Program-made: the position numbers and the translations under genes
In this document: piece after piece, positions 19,050 through 27,657 of the stretch
Layout of the letters: each line of letters starts with the position of its first letter
How positions within the stretch are numbered: the first letter of the stretch is position 1
NCBI GenBank assembly: GCA_947501695.1
Contig: CANMWO010000001.1
Location: forward strand, 248,001 to 312,000
From: an uncultured Sphingomonadaceae bacterium
GTDB lineage: Bacteria; Pseudomonadota; Alphaproteobacteria; Sphingomonadales; Sphingomonadaceae
DNA length: 64,000 bases
Reading direction: 5' to 3'
The notes under the pieces: generated by a model
What the model was told of the DNA's origin: nothing
Database searches by the model: none
Seen by the model: only the letters and a program-made list of their open reading frames with translations

Positions 19050-20071
19050 AATGATGCTCTTTTTTGCGATATATTTGTAGCTGAAGCAGCGTTGCTGCCA
19101 GAATTAATTTGAGATAAGCTTGACTTACGCCCTACCCATATTTTGACGGTCAGTTTACCACCATCCAATGTCCGGCTTTGCACCATGTCAATTTGAGAGG
19201 CGGCGAACCAGCGGTTCATATTGTCATCAGAAAAGCCAAGTCGCGCATGCGCATGAGCAGCCCTTAATTCTTCGCGATCATGCGGTGCAAAGTCGGTGAT
19301 CATGATTGTCCCGCCCTCGCGTACTACCCTTGAGACTTCCATTAGAACGGCCTCGGGATGCTGGGCATAGTGCAGAACTTGATGCAATAGAACGCTATCA
19401 ATTTGACCATCGGCGATGGGTAAATTGTTGAAGTCACCCAGTTTCAACTCCGTCTTTCGTGCCAATGCTGCCTGATCGGTTTTATCTGATTCATTGCCCA
19501 AGAGCTTCGCTCGAGCGAGACGCAACATCTCTGGGCTTTTATCCAACGCCGTTACTTTTTCAGAATTTGGCCCGAAAAGCTCAACCATTCGGCCGGTGCC
19601 AGTGCCGATGTCGAGCATATGCCCGAGATTTACGTCTTTTAGCAGGGCCAGCATTGCTTGTTCGACATCATCTTCCGGAAGATGAAGGGAACGGATAGCA
19701 TCCCATTCCTCGGCATGCGCCTCGAAATAGCGTTCCGCCATCTCGGCCCGCGCTTTTCGAACGAGAGATAATTGCGCTTGGTCATTAATTGCTTGTTCGG
19801 ACGATATTACGTCGTCGGACCGGAAAAGACGACGCAAGATATCAAGTGCGGAGGCTTGCCCAGGGCGGAGAAAAACCCAGCTCCCCTCTTTGCGACGTTC
19901 TGCGAGGCCTGCTTCGTCCAAAATGCGTATATGGCGCGATATCCGTGGTTGGCTTTGATCGAGAATTTGCGCTAACTCGCCGACAGCAAGTTCCATTTTG
20001 AGGAGTAGAAGCATGATTCGAATCCGCGTAGGATCAGCCAAAGCTCTAAATATGGTCAGGACATCGTTCAT
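19046..20071 (-). CDS. ArsR-family regulator fused to SAM-dependent methyltransferase
   Basis: This 341-residue fusion has an N-terminal ArsR winged helix (FRALADPTRIRIMLLLL, then QSQPRISRHIRIL) and a C-terminal class I methyltransferase domain (HMLDIGTGTGRMVELFG; VLLHQVLHYAQHPEAVL). As first gene of the met operon it is probably a SahR-type regulator sensing S-adenosylhomocysteine or a related ligand; this comes from context and family knowledge. I use ATG 20071 (MNDVLTIF). The ATG at 20083 falls inside the predicted -10 box, so the mRNA may be nearly leaderless. It overlaps metF by ATGA. Confidence 0.9.
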   Translation of the reverse strand: MNDVLTIFRALADPTRIRIMLLLLKMELAVGELAQILDQSQPRISRHIRILDEAGLAERRKEGSWVFLRPGQASALDILRRLFRSDDVISSEQAINDQAQLSLVRKARAEMAERYFEAHAEEWDAIRSLHLPEDDVEQAMLALLKDVNLGHMLDIGTGTGRMVELFGPNSEKVTALDKSPEMLRLARAKLLGNESDKTDQAALARKTELKLGDFNNLPIADGQIDSVLLHQVLHYAQHPEAVLMEVSRVVREGGTIMITDFAPHDREELRAAHAHARLGFSDDNMNRWFAASQIDMVQSRTLDGGKLTVKIWVGRKSSLSQINSGSNAASATNISQKRASL

Positions 20072-20080
20072 CGAGGCAAT

Positions 20081-20109
20081 CATATAAAGAATTCTTTATA
20101 TGCAGTCAA
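20081..20109 (-). promoter_or_regulatory. met operon promoter with palindromic operator
   Basis: On the minus strand TTGACT (20109-20104) is followed after 17 bases by TATATG (20086-20081). A perfect 22-bp palindrome, CATATAAAGAA and its reverse complement, fills 20081-20102, covering the spacer and the -10. This is the expected place for the operator of the ArsR-type repressor encoded just downstream. Confidence 0.7.
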
Positions 20110-20236
20110 TCCGTTAGATTTGCTTGCTTTGAATATTCGTTTTTCAAAATGTTACAAAAAAAAGTCTCACTGGATCATAGGGTAAGAATGTTCGCCATTG
20201 CTATCCTTTTTCGACAGAGGTAAAGCACTTCTCCGT

Positions 20237-20276
20237 GAACAGATTGAGGGAGTTTATCATCTGTTCGCGTGTTTTT
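20237..20276 (+). other. leader hairpin with T run upstream of Ala-rich lipoprotein
   Basis: GAACAGAT (20237-20244) pairs with ATCTGTTC (20259-20266), then GCGTG and six T. It lies 27 bp ahead of the lipoprotein start, inside the leader. It looks like an intrinsic terminator and so may act as an attenuator or end a short RNA. Confidence 0.45.
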
Positions 20277-20302
20277 TGAGGAAAAAGTAGAGGGTTTACC
20301 CA

Positions 20303-20686
20303 ATGAAAAAAGTTACAACATCTATCGTTCTTGCTGCTGCGCTTGGTTTGGCTGCATGTTCCGGTGCTGCTGACAATGCAGAAGCTGGTGCAGAAGAAGC
20401 TGTAGAAGGCACAGAAGCAACGGCTGAAGAAGCCGCTGACGACGCGATGACTGCTGCTGAAGGTTCTGCAGACGCCATGGGCGAAGCGGCTGCTGAAGCA
20501 ACCGAAGAAGCCGGTGAAGCTGCTGAAGGCGTTGCTGCCGAGGCTACTGAAGCCGCTGGTGAAGCTGCTGATGCTGCTACAGACGCTGCTGGTGATGCAG
20601 CCGACGCTGCTAAAGACGCCGCAAAAGGCGCAGCTAACGATCTGATCGAAAAAGGCGCTGATGCTGCAAAACGTGCAGTTGAATAG
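20303..20686 (+). CDS. Ala/Glu-rich repetitive lipoprotein
   Basis: This 127-residue lipoprotein (signal MKKVTTSIVLAAALGLAAC, Cys19) has a mature part composed almost only of Ala, Glu, Asp, Gly and Thr. Near-repeats such as EAAGEAAD, DAAGDAAD and DAAKDAAKG predict one long amphipathic helix. It looks like LEA-type or apolipoprotein-like stress proteins; no catalytic motif is present and the function is unknown. AGAGGG precedes the ATG. A hairpin with a T run sits in its leader and a strong terminator follows. Repetition makes long open frames on the opposite strand; I treat those as artefacts. Confidence 0.8.
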   Translation: MKKVTTSIVLAAALGLAACSGAADNAEAGAEEAVEGTEATAEEAADDAMTAAEGSADAMGEAAAEATEEAGEAAEGVAAEATEAAGEAADAATDAAGDAADAAKDAAKGAANDLIEKGADAAKRAVE

Positions 20687-20704
20687 TTTTTTTGACATAT
20701 TTTT

Positions 20705-20736
20705 AAAAGGGCTGCCTTTTGGGCGGCCCTTTTTTT
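20705..20736 (+). terminator. intrinsic terminator
   Basis: AAAAGGGC-T-GCC pairs with GGC-G-GCCCTTTT around a TTTTG loop, followed by a long T run. It lies 18 bp after the Ala-rich lipoprotein stop. Confidence 0.85.
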
Positions 20737-20803
20737 GTCCAAAAGAGTTGCTTTGCATCTATTCAATTTTTAGCATTTTGATTGGGTTGAAAGGTACCGA
20801 AAT

Positions 20804-20998
20804 ATGAAGAAGCGATATGGTCTATGTTTAGGCCTGTTGTCCTTAGCGGCTTGCGGGCCCGCTCAGAATGATCCGGGGCCAGGCGGTGTCACGGTAGGGG
20901 AAGCAAAGGCGTTGGACGAGGCCGCTGAAATGCTGGATGAACGCAATGCGCCGCCCGAAGATACATCAGAAGAAATCGGTGCAACGCAGCAACCTTGA
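20804..20998 (+). CDS. small lipoprotein, 64 aa
   Basis: This short lipoprotein has the signal KKRYGLCLGLLSLAAC (lipobox LAAC). The mature part of about 45 residues is acidic and Pro-rich (NDPGPGGVTVGEAKALDEAAEMLDE) and ends EEIGATQQP. GAAAGG is upstream of the ATG. Similar GE(A)xALDxAAxMLD segments occur in small sphingomonad lipoproteins, but no function is known to me. It lies after the terminator of the Ala-rich lipoprotein and so is probably transcribed separately. Confidence 0.7.
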   Translation: MKKRYGLCLGLLSLAACGPAQNDPGPGGVTVGEAKALDEAAEMLDERNAPPEDTSEEIGATQQP

Positions 20999-21022
20999 TT
21001 GCAGTTGTGCCGATTGGTGGAT

Positions 21023-22117
21023 TTACCTCCGATGATAGCGACCTACAGCGCGAGTCACCGACTGCATTAGACGCATACGTTCTGGAATAGACGCGGTTGT
21101 GTCGCCTAACATTACTGCAACCGCATAGCGACTGCCGTCAGGGGCAGTCATTATACCTACATCATTATAGCCGGTTGAAACGGCCCCTAAAACTTGACCC
21201 GTGCCGGTCTTGTGAAGAAATTCCCACCCAGCCGGAACGCCAGCTTTCAGGCGATTTGGACCACTGCGGGTGCGTTTCAAAATGGATTGGAGCAATTGGG
21301 TCGAGTTTGCAGATAGCAATTCACCACGAGCAAGCTGGTCAAGAGCACCAACAATCGCACCCGGGCTAGCGCCGTCGATTGGGTCGGCAAGATAATTTGC
21401 CAATGCTTTCCGGCGGGTTTCAATCGGCAAATTTGCTCGTGCGGTATAGAATTTACGGCCCTGTGAGAGGCTTTGGTTCCATTTCAGGCCTGCAATCTGG
21501 CTTTGCATCAACCGTTCGCCGGGCCCAAATTTTATCTTGCCCAGCCTTTGGCGGCTAATGAAATCATTGACCGCATCTGGTCCTCCGGCATGGCGCAATA
21601 GCGCGTCGTTCGCAGTATTATCGCTATAGGCGAGAGCTCTTTCCAGCAAAGTGTATACGCTTTTTACAACACTGCCTTCGCGTTTTACCTCTGCTGCCAT
21701 TGGTTGATAAAATAGAGTCAGATCGTCCGGACCGATTTGGATCGCATCAGAGAGAGACACGCGTCCCTGATCAACTTTGTCGAGCAGCGCCATCGCAACC
21801 CAAAGTTTTGATACGCTCTGCTGAGGAAAATTCTGGTCAGCGCGGTGACCTATGCTCCAGCCACCATCGATGCTTTTGATAGCAATGCCGGTTTTACCCG
21901 GGAAACTTCGCCACAACTCTGCAATTTCTTGTTCAAGCGCCGGGCTCGGACGATTTCGAGAAGGTGTATATTCTTTCGTTGGCGGTGGGTTGTCGTAGCG
22001 CGGACGCTGGGTTTCTGGACGGTCATTCGAAACAACCGGCCGCCCTTCCGACGGGGCAACACAGGCGGTTGTGATGCTTACGCAAAAGAAAATAACAACC
22101 AAGCGCGCAAATGCCAT
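21023..22117 (-). CDS. class A beta-lactamase-like serine hydrolase
   Basis: This 364-residue exported protein has class A beta-lactamase architecture. Motif 1 SxxK is SVSK (Ser101, Lys104), motif 2 is SDN (165-167), motif 3 is KTG (303-305), and PAGWEFLHKTGTG closely resembles the class A strand B3 region. The omega loop is atypical: where ExxLN is expected the sequence reads PIETRRKALANY, so the deacylating Glu is not obvious. A hydrophobic N-terminus ends ITTAC, a weak lipobox, followed by a Pro-rich linker (about 30-60). It may be a beta-lactamase or a penicillin-binding/peptidase relative. Confidence 0.82.
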   Translation of the reverse strand: MAFARLVVIFFCVSITTACVAPSEGRPVVSNDRPETQRPRYDNPPPTKEYTPSRNRPSPALEQEIAELWRSFPGKTGIAIKSIDGGWSIGHRADQNFPQQSVSKLWVAMALLDKVDQGRVSLSDAIQIGPDDLTLFYQPMAAEVKREGSVVKSVYTLLERALAYSDNTANDALLRHAGGPDAVNDFISRQRLGKIKFGPGERLMQSQIAGLKWNQSLSQGRKFYTARANLPIETRRKALANYLADPIDGASPGAIVGALDQLARGELLSANSTQLLQSILKRTRSGPNRLKAGVPAGWEFLHKTGTGQVLGAVSTGYNDVGIMTAPDGSRYAVAVMLGDTTASIPERMRLMQSVTRAVGRYHRR

Positions 22118-22270
22118 AAACTAACTACCAATCCCTGTTGCGATATTATCGGTCAGAATAAGACGTCCGTAATATCAATTACTATCCTACTACGTACAGG
22201 ATTTCGCCTGAACAGGACCAAAACCGATGTTTGCGATGAACGATTCTGAGCGTGCGACGAAACGCATCAA

Positions 22271-23521
22271 TTATTTTTTCACGCCGAAATTCATGCGCCT
22301 AGTTACCGAGTAGTCTAAAACATTTACTACGAAATAGGATAAGGTCCAGCGCAGTCGATTAAGCCATCCTTGGCGCTCCTTGTGCAGTTTCTGGGAAATA
22401 GGCAGGGAATCACGACACATATCATCAACAAGCAAGCGAGCATGGTCCGCAAAGGCTTTATCTTCAATCCGCACCATCATTTCGACATTTATGAACAAGC
22501 TGCGGAGGTCAAAATTGGCGGAACCAATATAGACCGCATTGTCGACAATCACCATTTTCATATGCAGTCGTTTGGGTTGATATTCAAAAATATGCGTCCT
22601 GCGTTTTAGCAGATAACCATAAAGCAGTCTGCTTGCCCCGATCGTGGCGGCATTGTCGGTTTTCCCTGCTAGAATAAGCCGGTTCTCGCCACCACGTTTT
22701 GACAAGCGAGCGATGCGTCTCAGCAGCCCTTGACCGGGTGAGAAATAGGCGCTGACAAGATCTAGCCTTTCTCCTTTTTCAAGATCCTGCTTGATCGCCC
22801 ATGCCCAGCGGCTCAAGCGATTGCTGGGGCCGCCAAGCAACCAACGAAAATCTCCATCATCGGCCCTCCACCTGCGCACCATTTTTTGTAGGGATCGGAT
22901 ATTTCCATTGTTATTGCGGATCCAGTCGGAGAGTTCCCCATAATATGTTTCTAACTTACCTACTTCTGGTCCATGAATAACAACGCCTAGATCGGCCCAA
23001 CTGGTTTCATTTTCCTCGCTGTCTTCATCTTCGGAATGCTTGTCAAAATATTGATTGGCGATATTAAAGCCGCCGATCATCGCTCGATCCTTGTCGGAAA
23101 TGATGATTTTCTGGTGATTGCGGACGAAATAGCTTGTCGAAAACCGCGGACTGAAAATCGCAAAATGCCCGCCAGCTTGCTCGAATGGATCGAAAAAGCC
23201 GTTTGGAGCGCCATTAGAACCAAAGCTATCGACCATCAGCTCCACACGAACGCCGCGTTGGCAGGCTGCGATGAGTGCGTCTAGCACCGAGCATCCGACT
23301 TCATCGCCTTCGAACATATAGAAGAAAATTTTCAAAGAATGTTGGGCTTGCTGGATGAGGTGCAGCAGCGCTTCCAATCGGTCATCGGGGCGCTGAACTA
23401 ACTTCAGCTTGTTGCCGCCGACATCAAACCAATTGCGGTCTCGGTGATTTAGCGCGTCTTCATCGGTCGGAATGGGGTGGGAAGCCGATATGGTCATGGC
23501 AGGGAGGTATAGATTATTCAC
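22271..23521 (-). CDS. phospholipase D / cardiolipin synthase-like protein
   Basis: This 408-416-residue protein has two PLD (HKD) motifs: RNHQKIIISDKDRAMIGGFN near 150 and RLHMKMVIVDNAVYIGSANFD near 345. That is the pattern of bacterial cardiolipin synthases ClsB/ClsC, which join phosphatidyl groups. There are no membrane spans at the N-terminus, unlike ClsA. The start is uncertain between GTG 23521 and ATG 23497, neither with a strong ribosome binding site. It stands alone on the minus strand. Confidence 0.87.
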   Translation of the reverse strand: MNNLYLPAMTISASHPIPTDEDALNHRDRNWFDVGGNKLKLVQRPDDRLEALLHLIQQAQHSLKIFFYMFEGDEVGCSVLDALIAACQRGVRVELMVDSFGSNGAPNGFFDPFEQAGGHFAIFSPRFSTSYFVRNHQKIIISDKDRAMIGGFNIANQYFDKHSEDEDSEENETSWADLGVVIHGPEVGKLETYYGELSDWIRNNNGNIRSLQKMVRRWRADDGDFRWLLGGPSNRLSRWAWAIKQDLEKGERLDLVSAYFSPGQGLLRRIARLSKRGGENRLILAGKTDNAATIGASRLLYGYLLKRRTHIFEYQPKRLHMKMVIVDNAVYIGSANFDLRSLFINVEMMVRIEDKAFADHARLLVDDMCRDSLPISQKLHKERQGWLNRLRWTLSYFVVNVLDYSVTRRMNFGVKK

Positions 23522-23575
23522 CCTGAACCGACAATTGATTAACGATCAAGCCGACTGATCAGACCATCCATTTTG

Positions 23576-23604
23576 TTGACAAAAGCAGGCGCTTTCCCTA
23601 GGTG
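23576..23604 (+). promoter_or_regulatory. candidate sigma-70 promoter of rpoZ
   Basis: TTGACA (23576-23581), a 17-base spacer and TAGGTG (23599-23604) lie 41 bp ahead of rpoZ. The -35 is perfect and the -10 only partial. Confidence 0.4.
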
Positions 23605-23645
23605 CAGGGCTTATTTCATAAATTCTAGAGAATCAGGAGCGCCTT

Positions 23646-23993
23646 ATGGCTCGCGTTACCGTTGAAGATTGCGTTGATAAAGTTACCAATCGTTTTGATT
23701 TGGTCCTGTTTGCAGCGCAGCGTGCACGCGAAATTTCTGGCGGCGCTGAACTTACTATTGATCGTGACCGCGATAAAAATCCGGTTGTTTCGTTGCGGGA
23801 AATTGCTGAAGAAACAATCAAACCAAAAGATCTCGAAGAAAGCCTCGTCCAGTCGCTGCAGAAAGTGCAGATTGACGATGATGATACGCCGGATGAGATC
23901 GGTTCTATCAGCCAGTCTGCTGAAGCGCTTCGCTTGACGGCTGCCGCTCCACCACGCAGTGCGGGTGTGTCGGGCGACTACGGAAGGCGGTAA
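23646..23993 (+). CDS. rpoZ: DNA-directed RNA polymerase omega subunit
   Basis: This 115-residue omega subunit helps fold and assemble the beta' subunit of RNA polymerase. It starts [20 protein letters not shown] and continues [13 protein letters not shown] and [14 protein letters not shown], the family core. The C-terminal tail after 80 is longer and low-complexity, as in other alphaproteobacteria. CAGGAG precedes the ATG at good spacing. It converges with the hydroxylase gene with only 12 bp between the stops. Confidence 0.96.
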   Translation: MARVTVEDCVDKVTNRFDLVLFAAQRAREISGGAELTIDRDRDKNPVVSLREIAEETIKPKDLEESLVQSLQKVQIDDDDTPDEIGSISQSAEALRLTAAAPPRSAGVSGDYGRR

Positions 23994-24005
23994 TACGCTA
24001 AAACC

Positions 24006-24872
24006 TTAGTCTGACTTCAAAATCGGGCGGCGCTCTTCGATAGAGTTGCTGCCCGTTTTTGTATCTGGGTTTTGCTTGCGCGCAAACGGTACAAACAGGC
24101 TCCAGAAGAGATTGGCGGGCTTGCTGTCCTGATATTCGGATAGGCCAATCGTCATACCATCATGACCCTTTTCCGGTTGCGCCAGATAGGTTCGGAACAT
24201 CCTGTCCCAAAGAGTAAGGAAAAAGCTGTAATTACTGTTGGTTTCGCGTTCGATCACCGAATGATGAACGCGGTGCATATCGGGCGTTACAATGAACAGG
24301 CGCAGCGCTCGATCCATTCCTAGGGGCAATCGCACGTTGGCATGATTGAACATCGATGCAGCGTTCAGCACGACTTCAAATAGGAACACGGCGAAAGCCA
24401 CTGGCCCGATCAGTGCGATACAGAGCAGCTTATAGGCCATGGAAATAATAGCCTCCGCAGGATGAAAGCGAGCCCCGCTGGTCACGTCGAGATCTCGATC
24501 GGCATGATGGACCTTGTGAAAGCGCCACAGGATCGGGACTTTATGGAAGGCAATATGCTGCGCATAGATCAACATGTCGAGCAACAGGAATGCGATCAAG
24601 ATTTCGACCCACAGAGGTAGATCAACCAAGGCGAGCAACCCCCAACCACGCGCCGCCGCATAGTCGGCCATGCCAACCGCTAATATTGGCATGATCAGGC
24701 GCAAGGCCAACGTATTGACAATGACCAACGATATATTGGTGAACCAGCGCGCACCTTTGGCAAGGACAGGCTGTTTGCGTGGCATCGCGATTTCAAGCAG
24801 CGCCATGATCAGGAATATGCCGGCAAAGACGCTGAGTCTGACGATGGCTTCATATTGTTCTAGGAAGGACAT
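24006..24872 (-). CDS. sterol desaturase/fatty acid hydroxylase family membrane protein
   Basis: This 288-residue integral membrane di-iron protein has several hydrophobic segments. The eight-histidine pattern of the family is visible: HIAFH, then FHKVHHADRDLD, then MHRVHHSVI, with a further NHANV. Members hydroxylate or desaturate lipids such as carotenoids, sterols or fatty acids; the substrate cannot be fixed from sequence. It begins at ATG 24872 without a clear ribosome binding site. The 310-bp region upstream holds its promoter and short direct repeats. Confidence 0.85.
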   Translation of the reverse strand: MSFLEQYEAIVRLSVFAGIFLIMALLEIAMPRKQPVLAKGARWFTNISLVIVNTLALRLIMPILAVGMADYAAARGWGLLALVDLPLWVEILIAFLLLDMLIYAQHIAFHKVPILWRFHKVHHADRDLDVTSGARFHPAEAIISMAYKLLCIALIGPVAFAVFLFEVVLNAASMFNHANVRLPLGMDRALRLFIVTPDMHRVHHSVIERETNSNYSFFLTLWDRMFRTYLAQPEKGHDGMTIGLSEYQDSKPANLFWSLFVPFARKQNPDTKTGSNSIEERRPILKSD

Positions 24873-25182
24873 GCGTTTTTGTCGCAGTTAACAGGAAAGG
24901 GTGCAAGGCCCGGATAGCGAATATCTAAATTTCGCTAACTTGCTAACTTCACTAACTTCACACCAAGGAACCCTTATTTCCTGCCAATTTTTTGATTTTT
25001 GGGTAATTTCCAACCGGCCAAAGTTCTTCGTTATAGATTGGGCCAAAACTATCCCCGGTTTCGAGAACATCTAAAAGATTGAATATGCAATATTGAGAAA
25101 GAGCCGAGTCAGAAAATATCACAATGCCATATCTGTAGGAAAGCGCTTTTCTTTCTGATCATGGAGCTGGCATTTTTCATCC
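24873..25182. other. intergenic region without a credible gene
   Basis: This 310-bp stretch lies between two minus-strand genes. It contains three close copies of CTAACTT and the putative promoter of the hydroxylase gene. A 60-codon minus frame at 24888-25070 lacks a ribosome binding site and family features, and I do not call it. Confidence 0.4.
24934..24958. repeat. three short direct repeats (CTAACTT)
   Basis: CTAACTT occurs at 24935, 24943 and 24952, spaced 8 and 9 bases, about 65-80 bp upstream of the hydroxylase start. This could be a cluster of regulator half-sites or simple slippage. Confidence 0.5.
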
Positions 25183-25554
25183 TCAGCAAGGGTATTTTTT
25201 CTTCATAAACCCGTGAAAAGCGATTTTCACTTCCATATCGCGCTGGGCTACCGGGATAGTTTTGAGATGCGCGAGAAAATCCTTGCCGTTTAATTTGCCT
25301 TTGCCTTTCGGTGGCGGACAGCTCGAAGGTGTTTTACCTGCGGCGCGGGCGGCCTGGATATCCTTGCGATAGCTGTTGGTGACTTTTTTCATTTCAGTCA
25401 TGACTGGCTTGCGGTGCTTTGAGAACATTGCGCCCATTCCTGCATTCATCAGCTTGTCTGCTTTGGGCAGAAATTCCGATACTGGCATGGCCGACGCGGG
25501 TGCTGCCATGGACAATATGATCATGCCGGTGATGAATGCTAACGACTGTTTCAT
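25183..25554 (-). CDS. small secreted hypothetical protein
   Basis: This 123-residue exported protein has a signal peptide MKQSLAFITGMIILSMAAPASA. The mature part is basic (MFSKHRKPVMTEMKKVTNSYRKDI, PPPKGKGKLNGKDF) with two cysteines (SSCPPP and the final YPC) that may pair. No family is recognised. Its GGAGG ribosome binding site lies inside the terminator hairpin that follows ftsH, so expression from read-through transcripts would depend on melting that stem. A separate promoter in the short space after ftsH cannot be excluded. Confidence 0.7.
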   Translation of the reverse strand: MKQSLAFITGMIILSMAAPASAMPVSEFLPKADKLMNAGMGAMFSKHRKPVMTEMKKVTNSYRKDIQAARAAGKTPSSCPPPKGKGKLNGKDFLAHLKTIPVAQRDMEVKIAFHGFMKKKYPC

Positions 25555-25556
25555 AG

Positions 25557-25592
25557 AAAAAAGGCCTCCTTCAATTCTGAAGGAAGCCTTTT
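25557..25592 (-). terminator. ftsH terminator containing downstream ribosome binding site
   Basis: Arms AAAAGGC-N-TCCTTCA (25559-25573) and TGAAGGA-N-GCCTTTT (25578-25592) form a 14-bp stem with one mismatch and an ATTC loop. On the minus strand it ends in six T. GGAGG of the next gene is in the 3' arm and the ATG follows two bases after the T run. Confidence 0.75.
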
Positions 25593-25644
25593 GTCTTTAT
25601 TTATCTGAATATTAGGTGAATTATATTCCTAATACACTTCTGGC

Positions 25645-27597
25645 TCAGGCGCCCTGTGGCTTGGGATCGCCAAACGGGCCTTTCCGTTTTTTGCCAGCCT
25701 TTGGAATGGACGTGCCAACTGTCGGAACGGACGAGGGTTTGACCACGTCGCCATCTGGGCGTTCGAACTTTCCATCTTTCACCAGCGAGTCAATCTCATC
25801 GCCCGACATGGTCTCATATTCGAGCAGTGCGTTGGCCAGCAAGTGTAGCTGCTTTTCATGCTTGGTCAGAACATCTTTCGCGCGATCATAGCCTGCATCA
25901 ACCAGTCCGCGAATTTCGCTGTCGATTTTCTTGGCGGTTTCATCAGACATATGGGCGCGCTGGGATTGCGAATAGCCTAAGAAGGTCTCGCCTTGCTCCT
26001 CTTCATATTGCAACGGTCCCATTTCATCCGACATACCCCATTGCGTGACCATATCGCGGGCCAATTTGGTCGCATATTGAATATCGCCGGAAGCGCCGGA
26101 AGAGACCTTGTCATAGCCGAAGATAATTTCCTCAGCGACACGTCCGCCCATTGATACCGCCATGTTCGCATGCATCTTGTCACGGTGATAGCTGTAGCTG
26201 TCCCGCTCTGGTAGACGCATGACCATGCCTAGCGCACGGCCGCGCGGGATGATGGTCGCCTTATGGATGGGGTCAGAGGCAGGCTCGTGCACCGCCACAA
26301 TCGCATGACCGGCTTCATGATAGGCCGTCATTTTCTTTTCGTCCTCGGTCATTACCATGGATCTGCGTTCGGTACCCATCATGACCTTGTCTTTGGCGGT
26401 TTCAAACTCGTCCATCGCAACCAGACGCTTGCCGCGTCGGGCAGCCATCAAGGCAGCTTCATTGACAAGATTTGCTAGATCAGCACCAGAGAAACCGGGC
26501 GTTCCGCGAGCAATGGTGCGGGCGTTGACGTCTGGGGCCAAAGGCACTTTTTTCATATGAACCTGAAGGATCTTCTCACGGCCTTCGATATCGGGATGCG
26601 GAACCACAACCTGACGGTCAAAGCGGCCCGGACGCAATAGCGCAGGGTCAAGAACGTCGGGACGGTTGGTCGCGGCGATGATGATGATACCTTCGTTGGC
26701 CTCAAAACCATCCATTTCGACCAGAAGCTGGTTCAGCGTCTGTTCGCGTTCGTCATTGCCGTTGCCAAGGCCAGCACCACGATGACGGCCGACGGCGTCA
26801 ATCTCATCGATAAACACGATACAAGGCGCGCTTTTCTTCGCTTGTTCAAACATGTCGCGGACACGACTAGCACCGACACCAACGAACATTTCAACAAAGT
26901 CGGAACCGGAAATGGTGAAAAACGGTACGCCTGCCTCACCAGCAATGGCGCGGGCGAGCAAGGTTTTACCGGTACCGGGAGAACCCACTAGCAAAGCGCC
27001 TTTGGGAATTTGTCCACCCAGCTTGGAAAAACGGGTTGGATTTTTGAGAAATTCGACAATTTCTTCAAGCTCTTCACGGGCTTCATCAATGCCTGCTACA
27101 TCTTCAAATGTTACTTTACCTTGTTTCTCCGTCAGCATCTTCGCTTTGGATTTACCAAAGCCCATAGCGCCGGAACCACTGCCTTTTTGCATCTGACGCA
27201 GTACAAAAAACGCGATACCAAGAATAAGCAGGAAGGGGAGCGACTGGATCAGCAGATATTGCCAGATGCTGGGACTTTCTTCGGCTTGGCCGCTATATTC
27301 AACGCCTTCTTCGTCGAGCAATTTGACCAGGCTTGGATCATTGCCAACCGGCGTGGTTGAAAATTTATCGCCATTGGTCATTACGCCGGTAATTTTGTCC
27401 GGAGCAATCGCAACTTTTTCGACGCTGCCTTCAGTGACTTTCGCACGGAAAGAGGAATAGCTGATGGCCTCGCCAGCGTCTGCGCCAGCGCCTGCACCAA
27501 ACATGGAGACCGTCAGCAGAAGCGCGACGATCACGCCTGCCCAGATGAGCATGCTCTTCATCCACGGATTTTCCTTGGGATCCTGTTCGTCGTTCAT
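25645..27597 (-). CDS. ftsH: ATP-dependent zinc metalloprotease FtsH
   Basis: FtsH is the membrane-anchored AAA+ protease that degrades misassembled membrane proteins and regulators such as sigma-32. This 650-residue protein has two N-terminal membrane spans around a periplasmic domain, then Walker [14 protein letters not shown], Walker [12 protein letters not shown], the second region of homology ([19 protein letters not shown]) and the zinc site HEAGH. It begins ATG 27597 after AGGACG. A heat-shock-like promoter is possible about 60 bp upstream. It is followed by a terminator shared with the next small gene. Confidence 0.97.
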   Translation of the reverse strand: MNDEQDPKENPWMKSMLIWAGVIVALLLTVSMFGAGAGADAGEAISYSSFRAKVTEGSVEKVAIAPDKITGVMTNGDKFSTTPVGNDPSLVKLLDEEGVEYSGQAEESPSIWQYLLIQSLPFLLILGIAFFVLRQMQKGSGSGAMGFGKSKAKMLTEKQGKVTFEDVAGIDEAREELEEIVEFLKNPTRFSKLGGQIPKGALLVGSPGTGKTLLARAIAGEAGVPFFTISGSDFVEMFVGVGASRVRDMFEQAKKSAPCIVFIDEIDAVGRHRGAGLGNGNDEREQTLNQLLVEMDGFEANEGIIIIAATNRPDVLDPALLRPGRFDRQVVVPHPDIEGREKILQVHMKKVPLAPDVNARTIARGTPGFSGADLANLVNEAALMAARRGKRLVAMDEFETAKDKVMMGTERRSMVMTEDEKKMTAYHEAGHAIVAVHEPASDPIHKATIIPRGRALGMVMRLPERDSYSYHRDKMHANMAVSMGGRVAEEIIFGYDKVSSGASGDIQYATKLARDMVTQWGMSDEMGPLQYEEEQGETFLGYSQSQRAHMSDETAKKIDSEIRGLVDAGYDRAKDVLTKHEKQLHLLANALLEYETMSGDEIDSLVKDGKFERPDGDVVKPSSVPTVGTSIPKAGKKRKGPFGDPKPQGA

Positions 27598-27657
27598 GTG
27601 TGTTACGTCCTGTGTTGGTGTCGCCGGTTTACAATTCCGTCGAATCTATCCCTCTAA

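Noticed and set aside
20201-20766. Long minus-strand open frames opposite the Ala-rich lipoprotein
   Set aside because: They arise because repeated Ala/Glu codons read as Ser/Ala/Phe on the other strand. They lack ribosome binding sites and family features, and run across a terminator.
24888-25070. 60-codon minus-strand frame
   Set aside because: No ribosome binding site, no recognisable domain, and the frame spans simple repeats.
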